From an uncultured Clostridia bacterium (GTDB lineage: Bacteria; Bacillota; Clostridia; Lachnospirales; Lachnospiraceae), in the NCBI GenBank assembly GCA_948472945.1, contig CAOKVX010000017.1, positions 1-56,927 on the forward strand: DNA of 56,927 nucleotides, in the 5' to 3' direction. Positions 26,000-34,845 of the stretch are shown piece after piece. Every line of letters begins with the position of its first letter. The stretch's first letter is position 1. The notes beneath the pieces were generated by a model that searched no databases, was not told the origin of the DNA, and was given only the letters and a program-made list of their open reading frames with translations. The position numbers and the translations under genes were made by a program.

Positions 26000-27676
26000 T
26001 TACCAGTTTCCGAAAGCATCCCTTTCCCGGCGGCTTCTTTTTCCAATCTTTTTCTTTGCATCTTTCGTCGCGTCGCCCTGTTCCGTATACTTTCTAATCA
26101 GGCCGCGTCTCCTGTCGGAGCCGGATTTGTCTGAACCGTCGCGTCCTGTGCGCCTGCCGGAATCGCGGTTAGCGCGCGTCTCGGAATCCTGTCCCCTGCG
26201 CCTGTCGCCGCGCCTGCTGCCGCCTCTGTCGTTTCGTCTGTCTCCGCCCCTGTCATTTCGCCTGTCACCGCCTCTGCCTCTGCGGGAATCTCCGCCGCGT
26301 GAAGAACGTCTCTTTCTGTCCTTATACTCGTCGCTGTCAAACCATCTAAAGTCGAGCTCCATCTCCTCCACTTCCTCGCCGAGCTGCATCTTCAAAAGTG
26401 CGGCGGCAAGCTCAATAGCGTTAAAATCCTCCTCGTCAAGTTTACTTTCAACAAGCTTAATCATTGAATACAGTTTTTCTTCCTGAATTAGGCTGACAGC
26501 CTGTCCCATAACCTTATCCGCCTTTGAGCTGTTAATGTCAGTTGCGGACGGAACGGTCCTTGGCTTGATTTTAGTCTTGCACACTCTTTCTATATCGCGT
26601 ATTTTATATATTTCCCTTCCGACAACAAGGGTAAATGCCCTTCCTTTTTTTCCTGCCCTTCCGGTACGGCCGATTCTATGGACATAATACTCTATATCCT
26701 GTGGAATGTCGTAGTTAATTACAGCCTCCACGTCGTCAACGTCTATCCCCCTTGCCGCAACGTCAGTGGCGATAAGAATCTCGACAAACCCTTTCCTGAA
26801 TCCGTTCATTATCTTATCACGCTGCGCCTGGGACATATCGCCGTGAAATCCCTCCGCAAAATAGCCTCTGCCCTTTAATACCTCGGCAAGCTCGTCAACA
26901 CCCCTCTTTGTATTGCAGAAAATAAGTGAACGCTTTGGATTGTAATAGTCAAGAAGCCTTGAAACAACCTCAACCTTATTCTTAAGCTTTACCTCATAGT
27001 AATACTGGTTGATAAGCGGTACCGTAAGCTCCTTTGCCGCAACCTTTATTAATACAGCGTCAGGCTTCTGGTATGTGGCCGTGATATCCAAAATAGGCTT
27101 AGGCATCGTAGCCGAAAATAAACCTGTCTGATGCTCGCTCGGAATATCTTTCAGAATTGTCTCAATATCTTCCCTGAATCCCATGTTGAGCATCTCGTCA
27201 GCCTCATCTAAAACAATTATCTTCAGATTTGCGAGCTTAAGCGTGTGTCGCCTCATATGGTCCATAACTCTTCCCGGCGTTCCCACAACAATCTGCACGC
27301 CGTTTCTGAGCGAGCGTATCTGTTTATTAATGTCCTGCCCGCCATATATAGGCAGAACTTTGACTCCCTCCATGTACTTTCCAAACTTGCGAATCTCTTC
27401 TGCAGCCTGAATTGCCAGCTCCCTCGTAGGACATAATATGAGAGCCTGCAGAGATTTTACATTCGGGTCAACCATCTGAAGCACCGGTATACCGAATGCG
27501 GCAGTCTTGCCCGTTCCTGTCTGTGCCTGTCCTATAATGTCCATTCCATCCATAAACACAGGTATAGCTTGAGCCTGAATAGGAGTCATATTTTCAAACC
27601 CCATCTCTGAAACGGCTTTTAAAATCCTCTCATCAAGCCCTGAATTCTCATACTGTAACACTTCGAAATTATCCAT
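26000..27676 (-). CDS. DEAD-box RNA helicase with Arg/Gly-rich tail
   Basis: 558 residues. The Q-motif and all RecA-domain motifs are present: AQTGTGKT (I), PTRELA (Ia), DEAD (II), SAT (III), HRIGRTGRAGKKG (VI). The core (1-370) is followed by a dimerisation/RNA-binding region and a tail (about 455-540) rich in RG/RGG and DRRNDRGG repeats, which should bind RNA. It resembles CshA/DeaD, which unwind structured RNA in ribosome assembly and mRNA decay, especially in the cold. The repeated tail explains antisense frames in this stretch, which I do not count as genes. Confidence 0.95.
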   Translation of the reverse strand: MDNFEVLQYENSGLDERILKAVSEMGFENMTPIQAQAIPVFMDGMDIIGQAQTGTGKTAAFGIPVLQMVDPNVKSLQALILCPTRELAIQAAEEIRKFGKYMEGVKVLPIYGGQDINKQIRSLRNGVQIVVGTPGRVMDHMRRHTLKLANLKIIVLDEADEMLNMGFREDIETILKDIPSEHQTGLFSATMPKPILDITATYQKPDAVLIKVAAKELTVPLINQYYYEVKLKNKVEVVSRLLDYYNPKRSLIFCNTKRGVDELAEVLKGRGYFAEGFHGDMSQAQRDKIMNGFRKGFVEILIATDVAARGIDVDDVEAVINYDIPQDIEYYVHRIGRTGRAGKKGRAFTLVVGREIYKIRDIERVCKTKIKPRTVPSATDINSSKADKVMGQAVSLIQEEKLYSMIKLVESKLDEEDFNAIELAAALLKMQLGEEVEEMELDFRWFDSDEYKDRKRRSSRGGDSRRGRGGDRRNDRGGDRRNDRGGSRRGDRRRGQDSETRANRDSGRRTGRDGSDKSGSDRRRGLIRKYTEQGDATKDAKKKIGKRSRRERDAFGNW

Positions 27677-27743
27677 ACTTTTTTAACCACCATTTTCCTT
27701 ATTATATTATTATCAATTGATAAATTACTATATTGCAATTTAA

Positions 27744-27782
27744 ATAACTGGACCTATGCCATATCGCATATAGCCCAGTTAT
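27744..27782 (-). terminator. Candidate terminator after the dehydrogenase gene
   Basis: ATAACTGG (27744-27751) pairs with CCAGTTAT (27775-27782), and inner CTATGC with GCATA extends the stem. It lies about 65 bases after the dehydrogenase stop. The T-run is weak. Confidence 0.5.
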
Positions 27783-27847
27783 CAAAATTAAGTTTCCTCT
27801 GCTTATCGTTATTTTATGATATCTTCCTATGTATTTTAGAAAAATAA

Positions 27848-29011
27848 TTACATATTCGATATTGTCTCCATAATGTAATCTGCAAACTGTTCTCCGGTTG
27901 CACCTGTATCCCTGCCTGTCATTACCAGCTTCTTCTCAGTTATCGTACATATGTCTAACGCTTTATAAAGCTTATCAGACTCCTCTATATAACCAATATG
28001 ATTTAAAAGCATTGCGCCCGCCCTTATTACACTGCAAGGGTCGGCATATATGTCGCGGCCTTCCTTAACCATACGTGGGGCTGAACCGTGAATTGCCTCA
28101 AACATTGCGTATTTTTTACCTAAATTAGCGCTTCCTGCAGTACCGACGCCTCCCTGAAGCTCTGCAGCCTCATCGGTAATAATATCGCCGTAAAGGTTTG
28201 GAAGTACTACAACCTCAAAGTCCCTGCGCCTCTTGTCGTCAAGAAGCTTTGCAGTCATTATATCTATATACCAGTCGTCTGCCTGGATTTCAGGATAGTC
28301 CTTTGCGATAGCATAAAATGTATCAAGGAACTTTCCGTCGGTCGTCTTAATTATATTAGCCTTTGTGACGGCTGTAACACGCTTCTTCTTGTTCGCTTTC
28401 GCAAACTCAAAAGCCGCGCGGATAATTCTCTCACATCCCTCGGCAGTCGCAACCGTAAAATCAATACCCAAATCGTCAGTCACCGAAACGCCCTCTTTTC
28501 CGGCCGCATATCCTCCCTCGGTGTTCTCACGGTAAAATGTCCAGTCAATTCCAAGCTCCGGTATCCTTACCGGCCTTACATTGGCAAATAAATCAAGAGC
28601 TTTCCTCATCGCAACATTTGCCGATTCCACATTAGGCCACTCGTCGCCTTTTCTAGGAGTAGTCGTAGGTCCTTTAAGGATAACGTCGCACTCTTTGAGC
28701 TCTTTTAAAACCTCCTCAGGAATTGCCGCCATCTCTGCCGCCCTTCTCTCAATAGTAAGTCCGTCTATTACCCTGAACTCAACCTTTCCACTCTTAACAT
28801 CATCAGCAAGCAGATATTCGAGAACTCTCTGCGCCTGTGCGGTAATTGCAGGTCCGATTCCGTCTCCGCCGCAAACTCCTATTACAATCTTGTCAAGCGA
28901 CTTATAATCAACAAAATCACCCTGTGATTTCATCTCCTCCACACGTGCAAGCTGTTTTCTTATGAGCTCACCAAACTTCTCCTGTGCCGCCTTAATCTCA
29001 TTTTCGTACAT
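27848..29011 (-). CDS. Isocitrate/isopropylmalate-family dehydrogenase, likely NAD-linked isocitrate dehydrogenase
   Basis: 387 residues from ATG 29011, with GGGAGG 8 bases upstream; an in-frame TTG at 29026 overlaps that site. Motifs are GGDGIGPAI, ESANVAMRKALDLF, NVRPVRI and FYRENTEGGYAAG, then LPNLYGDIITDEAAELQGG. The Ser and Asn of the ESANVAMR loop correspond to isocitrate-binding residues of isocitrate dehydrogenase (SxNxxxR) and argue against isopropylmalate dehydrogenase. It should oxidise isocitrate to 2-oxoglutarate, feeding glutamate synthesis in an incomplete TCA cycle. Substrate choice is inference. It is followed by no leucine genes. Confidence 0.85.
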   Translation of the reverse strand: MYENEIKAAQEKFGELIRKQLARVEEMKSQGDFVDYKSLDKIVIGVCGGDGIGPAITAQAQRVLEYLLADDVKSGKVEFRVIDGLTIERRAAEMAAIPEEVLKELKECDVILKGPTTTPRKGDEWPNVESANVAMRKALDLFANVRPVRIPELGIDWTFYRENTEGGYAAGKEGVSVTDDLGIDFTVATAEGCERIIRAAFEFAKANKKKRVTAVTKANIIKTTDGKFLDTFYAIAKDYPEIQADDWYIDIMTAKLLDDKRRRDFEVVVLPNLYGDIITDEAAELQGGVGTAGSANLGKKYAMFEAIHGSAPRMVKEGRDIYADPCSVIRAGAMLLNHIGYIEESDKLYKALDICTITEKKLVMTGRDTGATGEQFADYIMETISNM

Positions 29012-29088
29012 GATACGTCCTCCCAAAATTCAATAATATTGTTGCTGCCCGCGGAAATAAAAAGCCGCAGGCAAATATGTCTGAGTTA

Positions 29089-29763
29089 CTATATATTTTC
29101 AATCTGCCAATCTATTTCTTCCACGCCATTGTCAGCAAGGAACCTGTTGGCCTGACTAAAATGTCTCGTTCCAAAGAAACCTTTATGCGCCGACAGAGGA
29201 CTCGGATGGGCTGCCTCCAATATAAGATGCTTAGGATTGTTAAGCATTTCTTTCTTCATCCTCGCAGGCCTTCCCCAAAGCATATACACAATAGGCCTGT
29301 CCTCGTTGTTGACAGCCTGTATGACCGCGTCGGTAAATGTTTCCCATCCCATTCCTCTGTGCGAATTAGCTGCTCCGGCCCTCACCGTAAGAACGGTGTT
29401 CAGAAGTAAAACTCCCTGTCTCGCCCATTTTTCAAGATATCCGTTATTCGGAACATAACAACCGATATCACTGTTAAGCTCCTTATATATATTAACAAGA
29501 GACGGCGGAATGTCAATATCTTTTTTTACCGAGAAACACAATCCGTGAGCCTGCCCCGGTCCGTGGTACGGGTCCTGTCCCAATATTACAACCTTAACCT
29601 CACCAAGCGGCGTAAAATGAAACGCATTAAATATATCGTTCGCCGACGGATATACGACACATTTTCCATACTCGCCCTTTACAAAATCATATAATTTTCT
29701 GTAATACTCTTTCGAAAACTGCTCGTTCAACACTTCCAGCCAGTCATTTGTAATTGCTCCCAT
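29089..29763 (-). CDS. ung: Uracil-DNA glycosylase, family 1
   Basis: 224 residues, normal length. The catalytic water-activating loop GQDPYHGPGQAHGLCFSV has the Asp-Pro-Tyr-His signature, and the C-terminal HPSPLSAHKGFFG is the minor-groove Leu loop with its His. It removes uracil from DNA produced by cytosine deamination or dUTP misincorporation. GGAGG lies just before the ATG. It ends about 80 bases before the dehydrogenase start. Confidence 0.98.
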   Translation of the reverse strand: MGAITNDWLEVLNEQFSKEYYRKLYDFVKGEYGKCVVYPSANDIFNAFHFTPLGEVKVVILGQDPYHGPGQAHGLCFSVKKDIDIPPSLVNIYKELNSDIGCYVPNNGYLEKWARQGVLLLNTVLTVRAGAANSHRGMGWETFTDAVIQAVNNEDRPIVYMLWGRPARMKKEMLNNPKHLILEAAHPSPLSAHKGFFGTRHFSQANRFLADNGVEEIDWQIENI

Positions 29764-29802
29764 ATGTTTCCTCCATTTATCGTACTTTAAAGGCTATATT
29801 TT

Positions 29803-30564
29803 TTACATTCTTACACCGATGCCCTTATCTGAAAGATATTTTTTTAAATCCGTTATCTCAAGCTCCTTATAGTGGAAAAGTGAAGCAGCCAAAACAGCGT
29901 CAGCTTTTCCGTCAGTGAGCGCTTCATAAAAATGCTCCTCGTTACCGGCTCCTCCGGAAGCAATTACCGGAATAGAAACATTTTCCGAAACAGTGCGCGT
30001 CAACTCTATGTCATATCCATCCTTAGTCCCGTCACGGTCCATGCTTGTAAGAAGAATTTCACCCGCTCCAAGGCTGCATACTTTCATCGCCCACTCGACG
30101 GCGTCTATTCCCATATCTACCCTGCCGCCGTTTTTATAAATATTCCAGCCCAAGCCGTCTTCACGTCTTTTGGCGTCAATCGCAACTACAACGCACTGGC
30201 TGCCAAACTTGTCAGCCGCTTCCGATATCAGGTTCGGATTGAGTATTGCAGCCGTATTTACCGCAATTTTGTCAGCTCCCTCCCTGAGTATGAGCTTAAA
30301 ATCATCTACAGTACGTATTCCGCCGCCTACCGTAAACGGAATAAATACAGTCTCGGCCACGCGTCTTACCATGTCAAGCTTTATATTTCTTGCGTCCGAA
30401 GAAGCGGTAATATCAAGAAATACAAGCTCATCCGCCCCTGCATCTCCGTACGCCGCACCTATCTCAACAGGGTCTCCGGCATCACGTAGGTCAACAAAAT
30501 TAACTCCCTTGACTACCCTTCCGTTATGAACATCAAGACATGGGATTATTCTCTTAGTATACAT
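29803..30564 (-). CDS. hisF: Imidazole glycerol phosphate synthase, cyclase subunit
   Basis: 253 residues from ATG 30564, with AAGGAG ahead. HisF is a TIM barrel; [18 protein letters not shown] holds the first catalytic Asp and [14 protein letters not shown] the second, while FTVGGGIRT and VIASGGAGN are phosphate-binding loops. It uses ammonia from HisH to cyclise PRFAR to imidazole glycerol phosphate and AICAR. The partner hisH lies 73 bases upstream on the same strand. No other histidine genes are in the window. Confidence 0.98.
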   Translation of the reverse strand: MYTKRIIPCLDVHNGRVVKGVNFVDLRDAGDPVEIGAAYGDAGADELVFLDITASSDARNIKLDMVRRVAETVFIPFTVGGGIRTVDDFKLILREGADKIAVNTAAILNPNLISEAADKFGSQCVVVAIDAKRREDGLGWNIYKNGGRVDMGIDAVEWAMKVCSLGAGEILLTSMDRDGTKDGYDIELTRTVSENVSIPVIASGGAGNEEHFYEALTDGKADAVLAASLFHYKELEITDLKKYLSDKGIGVRM

Positions 30565-30637
30565 ACAAATCTCCTTCATTAATAGAATAAGTATGTACCA
30601 AGCTCTGCCGCCTGCTACATACTATATCTAATTCGCT

Positions 30638-31243
30638 TTACAGCGATGCAAAATTCCTCAGAATATTAAGTCCGACTTCCCCGCTCTTCTCCGGATGAAA
30701 CTGACAGCCATATATATTTTCTTTCTCTACCGCTGCATGTATATGCGTTACATATTCCGTTGTCGCGGCAACATCACCTGTATTGTCGGCTTCAAGATAA
30801 TATGAGTGTACAAAGTACACATAAGAACTTTCTTCTATTCCTTTAAATAATCTTGTCTCTCTCTCAAAATTAAGCGAATTCCAACCCATATGCGGTATCT
30901 TGTGAACGCCGTCAGCCGGAATATGCTTTATCCTGCCAGACAGAACAGCGAGCCCTTCGACCCCTGCCGTTTCTTCACTTCCATCAAACAAAAGCTGCAT
31001 CCCAAGGCATATTCCCAACAATGGTATTTCCCTATCTACAGCCTCTTTAATAATATCTACAAGACCCCTGTCATTAAGCTTTTTCATGGCGTCGCCAAAA
31101 GCTCCAACGCCCGGAAGAATTATCTTGTCCGATGCAAGAATCTCATCCCCATTGCTTGTTACCAAAGACTTTTCACCTATATAAAGCAGTGCTTTCTCTA
31201 CGCTTTTAAGGTTTCCCGCATCATAATCAACAATTGTTATCAT
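30638..31243 (-). CDS. hisH: Imidazole glycerol phosphate synthase, glutaminase subunit
   Basis: 201 residues. The class I amidotransferase triad is visible: Cys in LLGICLGMQLLF (about residue 79), His and Glu in GCQFHPEKSG (about 180-185). PGVGAFGDAM is the oxyanion region. It hydrolyses glutamine and channels ammonia to HisF, encoded directly downstream. AGGAG is placed before the ATG. The gene ends the block after an acidic membrane protein gene, 17 bases upstream. Confidence 0.98.
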   Translation of the reverse strand: MITIVDYDAGNLKSVEKALLYIGEKSLVTSNGDEILASDKIILPGVGAFGDAMKKLNDRGLVDIIKEAVDREIPLLGICLGMQLLFDGSEETAGVEGLAVLSGRIKHIPADGVHKIPHMGWNSLNFERETRLFKGIEESSYVYFVHSYYLEADNTGDVAATTEYVTHIHAAVEKENIYGCQFHPEKSGEVGLNILRNFASL

Positions 31244-31260
31244 GTATATGCTCCTGATTC

Positions 31261-32961
31261 CTAATAATAACTGCTTGAAAGATTCTGCGCAAGAGAATAC
31301 ACCCTCTTGCTGTATTCAGCGCTGTCGCTTATATTATTTATCTCTCTCGCCATGTCTTCAGTTATCCCATATTCCGCCGACAGTTCTCCAATAATCTGAT
31401 TTTTGATGGAATCAAAATTATCTGTTATGTCAAATTCTATAGCGTCAGGCATATATTTGTCATACTCCCTGACGCCTTTCAGCAGCGAGTCTAAAGCCTG
31501 CGGATATTTCGCCGCTTTGTAATATGCATCGTAAGCGTCAAGCTGCTTATAAACATACATAATAGTTACAACCTTGTTGTATAATGCCTTATCCTCCTCT
31601 TTAAGGTCCTCCCCTACGAGTTCATTATAAGACTCCTCATAACGCCCGTTTTCAAAATATGACATTGCGTTGCTTATACTTGAGTTATATGAGAACATTT
31701 TCGTTCCAAAAAATATAAACGCGGCGGCACAACCAAACAATACAAAAACTATTGTCGCGCCAACCTTGTTGATTCTTCCCTCTACCTCTGTCTCTTCCTC
31801 TAACTTGCGGCGCTCTTTCTCCTCTTTCTTGGCAAGCTTTTTAGCCTCTTTTTCCTGTTTTTTGCTTTCTTTCAGCTTTTCCTTTGCAAGCTTCTTTTCT
31901 TCTTTTTTACCTGCCTTTTCCTCAGCCAGCTTCTGTTTTTTCTCTGCGTCAGCCGCTTTTTTCTTTTCCGCCTGTTCAGCGTCTCTCTTCTCCTGCTCAA
32001 CTTTCTCAAGTTCTTTTTCATCTACAATGTTTGAGAAAAATCTGCCAATGCCCTTTCCGCTTTTTTTCTTCTTTTTCTCACTTTTCTTACTTTTTTTGCT
32101 CTTCTTTTTTACACTATCTAAAATTTCATCGACATCACCAACCGCCACGTCTGAATCATCCACATCATCTGAAAGTACTGACAATGGGTCAGCAAACACA
32201 TTACCCTTCTGCGGAGCCTTTTCTATCTTTGCCGCATCATCAGAGTCCGCATCTTCTTCCTTATGATTTTCTCCGCCCTCTGGTTCCGATGGATGGTCAT
32301 CTTCAAGCAGTTCAAAATCGTCTTCGTCATCATCGCCTGTAAGAAGCTGCATCAAATCAATATCTTCATCGTCAATATTTAAATCCGGAACGTCGTCATC
32401 AAGGGAAAAATCAGTGTCGTCGGAATCAATGTCAATATCATCACTCACAGAAAAACCATCGCTGTCCGAGGCATCATTAATAGATTCATCAGATGAAATA
32501 TCATTAGTCAGATCCATTTCCTGCAAAATATCTTCACCGTCAGACAACATACCATCCGCTGTGCTTTCATCAGTCGACGGCTCTTCACTCTGAGACCCGC
32601 TTTCCATTGACAATGACTCTTCACCCAATACATCCTGTTCTTCCGATAATTCATCACCTAAAGACAGTTCGCCGCCAAAGTCCCCGTCAGACAATTCATT
32701 ATCGTCAATCACCTCCGCCGCACTGCCGCTGCTGTCGTCATCTAAATCATCCATCATAAGGTCAGAGAGTGAAATGTCATCAAGATCTATATCTTCTATA
32801 TTAAAAATATCATCAATTGAACCGTCAATAGAGGTGTCTATAAGCTCATCTGCTCCTGTATCAACTGATAACCCATCATCAGCCACGCTCATAAATTCAT
32901 CAATTGAAATTCCTTCTATATTTTCTCTTCCTGTTTCATCTGCCATACTGCTTACATCCAC
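31261..32961 (-). CDS. Membrane protein with long acidic domain and TPR-like C-terminus
   Basis: 566 residues; I do not know a family. Residues 1-250 are extremely acidic, rich in Asp, Glu and Ser with repeated D/S-ELS patterns. Residues 280-395 are a Lys/Glu coiled coil. A single membrane helix at about 400-418 (GATIVFVLFGCAAAFIFFG) is followed by about 145 residues of TPR-like helices (SYFENGRYEESYNELVGE). The long charged part would be inside and the helical part outside. The frame opens with GTG at 32961; an ATG at 32946 is also possible. It may be a scaffold; function not determined. Confidence 0.8.
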   Translation of the reverse strand: MDVSSMADETGRENIEGISIDEFMSVADDGLSVDTGADELIDTSIDGSIDDIFNIEDIDLDDISLSDLMMDDLDDDSSGSAAEVIDDNELSDGDFGGELSLGDELSEEQDVLGEESLSMESGSQSEEPSTDESTADGMLSDGEDILQEMDLTNDISSDESINDASDSDGFSVSDDIDIDSDDTDFSLDDDVPDLNIDDEDIDLMQLLTGDDDEDDFELLEDDHPSEPEGGENHKEEDADSDDAAKIEKAPQKGNVFADPLSVLSDDVDDSDVAVGDVDEILDSVKKKSKKSKKSEKKKKKSGKGIGRFFSNIVDEKELEKVEQEKRDAEQAEKKKAADAEKKQKLAEEKAGKKEEKKLAKEKLKESKKQEKEAKKLAKKEEKERRKLEEETEVEGRINKVGATIVFVLFGCAAAFIFFGTKMFSYNSSISNAMSYFENGRYEESYNELVGEDLKEEDKALYNKVVTIMYVYKQLDAYDAYYKAAKYPQALDSLLKGVREYDKYMPDAIEFDITDNFDSIKNQIIGELSAEYGITEDMAREINNISDSAEYSKRVYSLAQNLSSSYY

Positions 32962-33048
32962 ACTTTCTATATTATAAATTATAACAAATTATAACTATAA
33001 CGATTTAAATAAAATCAAAAGCCCCTTAATTCTGTACTCATTGTATAT

Positions 33049-33951
33049 TTATTTTAAAATCAATTTGTCAATCTCTTCTACCAGCATTCCTATTTCAGGT
33101 TTAGAAAGCTGTGCGTCCGCACCAAGCAGCTCTCCCTTTTTCCTCATCTCGGGACTCACAAGCGATGAAAAAATTACTACCGGAATATGCTTAAATTCCT
33201 TACTCTCCTTTACCAGCTTTGTCAACCTGTGTCCATCCATCATAGGCATCTCTATATCGGTTATCAGACACTTAACCCTGCTGTCAAGATTTCCATCCTC
33301 ATAAAACCTGTTAAGCATATCCCATGCTTCCTGCCCGTTATCCGTAGGTATAACATTAGTGTATCCCGCTTTCACAAGACAGTTACATATCATCTTACTG
33401 AGAAGGGCCGAGTCCTCAGCAATCAGAATAGGCATATCGTACCTCTTCCTGTCCCCCAGCTTTTCAATGTCAGACATCTTAACCCCTGTCTCAGGGTTAA
33501 TCTCTGAAACAATTTTTTCAAAATCCAGTATAATAATCAGCTCACCGTTTATTCTGACTATGCCGGTGGCTGATGCATTGCCCGCCGCGCTTATCGTGCT
33601 GTCAGGTTTTGATATGTCAGACCAAAATATTCTATGTATTCCAAGCACTTTATCGACATGGAACGCCGTATGCAGCTTATTAAAATTTGTTATTATGTAC
33701 ATATCCGACTCGGGATTTTGTGAGTTCGGAAAACCGAGACACTTTGCAAGATTTATCACGCTTATAATAAAATCACGCGGCATAAAAATCCCCTCTATAC
33801 AATCGTGACTGTTAGGTACGGGGGTCGGCGCATGGTAGGGAATAAGCTCGCTGATTTTAGCGACATTAATACCATAGTGATATCCATTTACAATAAATTC
33901 GAGTAACTCAAGTTCATTAGTTCCGCTTTCAAGCAAAATATTTGTCTCCAT
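33049..33951 (-). CDS. cheV: CheV-type chemotaxis coupling protein
   Basis: 300 residues joining a CheW domain (about 15-155, ELLEFIVNGYHYGINVAKI, INLAKCLG) to a response-regulator receiver domain (about 172-300) with PILIAEDSAL, the phosphorylation Asp in CLITDIEMPMMDG, and VVIFSSL. CheV couples receptors to CheA and tunes the response by its phosphorylation. No cheA or flagellar genes are in the window, so it probably serves a chemosensory array elsewhere. GGAGGGAT precedes the ATG. It is 18 bases after the lipoprotein gene on the same strand. Confidence 0.93.
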   Translation of the reverse strand: METNILLESGTNELELLEFIVNGYHYGINVAKISELIPYHAPTPVPNSHDCIEGIFMPRDFIISVINLAKCLGFPNSQNPESDMYIITNFNKLHTAFHVDKVLGIHRIFWSDISKPDSTISAAGNASATGIVRINGELIIILDFEKIVSEINPETGVKMSDIEKLGDRKRYDMPILIAEDSALLSKMICNCLVKAGYTNVIPTDNGQEAWDMLNRFYEDGNLDSRVKCLITDIEMPMMDGHRLTKLVKESKEFKHIPVVIFSSLVSPEMRKKGELLGADAQLSKPEIGMLVEEIDKLILK

Positions 33952-33969
33952 AAGTTATCCCTCCACACA

Positions 33970-34686
33970 TTATTTACTGACATCAAGTCTCAGGTTATCT
34001 AACCCAATTCCTTCAGGAACTTCAAAAACAAGTTCGGCTTTTTCCGTTTTTCCGGCAGAAATGCTGGTATTAAGGTACATAAGTCCTCCGTTATCCAAAA
34101 CCGCAATCTTTGAATTGTATCCGTTATCTCCAATATACAGTTTATAATTAAGATTGTAATCCTTTAAATTAACCTTTATCTTCTCATCCGTAAGATTTTT
34201 TATATCAAAAAACAGTACAAGAAGCTGATTTCCGTCAGATGCATTAATTGAATATACGTCAGATTTTTTGGGGTAAGTCTTATATGTATCATATGACGAA
34301 TATGTTATGCTCCATTCATCATTAGCAAGAATTTCATTTAATTTGATAACGCCGTCTCCGCCTTTGAGCGTCTCTCCTTTGGGCTCCTCCCCCTCAGACT
34401 GCTGTCCACCGGTTACCGGAGACTGTGTTTCCGGCGGGGCAGCTGTCGGCTGAGCCGGAACCTGCGTTGCAGGCGCTTCCGTCTCGGGAGCTTCTGTCGG
34501 CTCGATATATACTAATTCGTTCTTTTTATAATTGATATCATTCTGCAATAGCTTGTCGGAAATATATCTGGCTACTACCTTGTTCTCATCGTCATTGAGA
34601 GCTACTATCGATGTTGCACACCCAGTAAAGCATACGGAAACCAGCATAATTCCCAATACTGAGATATTTCTCTTAAAGTTATCCAC
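33970..34686 (-). CDS. Secreted lipoprotein, DUF4352-like domain
   Basis: 238 residues from GTG 34686; GGGAGG lies 6 bases before it, while the ATG at 34692 touches that site and is less likely. The signal peptide ends with lipobox FTGC. A Pro/Thr/Glu-rich linker (about 65-110, PTEAPETEAPATQ) leads to a beta-rich C-terminal domain resembling DUF4352/telomere-like Ig folds found in Firmicute lipoproteins. It should be anchored on the outer membrane face. The two-component pair lies upstream on the same strand. Confidence 0.82.
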   Translation of the reverse strand: MDNFKRNISVLGIMLVSVCFTGCATSIVALNDDENKVVARYISDKLLQNDINYKKNELVYIEPTEAPETEAPATQVPAQPTAAPPETQSPVTGGQQSEGEEPKGETLKGGDGVIKLNEILANDEWSITYSSYDTYKTYPKKSDVYSINASDGNQLLVLFFDIKNLTDEKIKVNLKDYNLNYKLYIGDNGYNSKIAVLDNGGLMYLNTSISAGKTEKAELVFEVPEGIGLDNLRLDVSK

Positions 34687-34845
34687 TTCCATCCTCCCGA
34701 TTTTATATTTATTTTATATTATCATATTATTCGATTTTATTCAAGAACTATTATTTTCAAAAAAGGAAAATCGCTTATAATTAATATTTTAAATAGACTC
34801 CGGGCAACTGTCTGTATTCATGTAGGGATATTTGCAGATTTTAAA

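Noticed and set aside
26127-26486. Plus-strand Arg/Pro/Leu-rich frame antisense to the helicase tail
   Set aside because: It is the reverse complement of the RG-rich repeats, of low complexity and without a ribosome site.
31670-32266. Phe/Ser-rich plus-strand frame
   Set aside because: Antisense shadow of the Lys/Glu-rich coiled coil of the acidic membrane protein.
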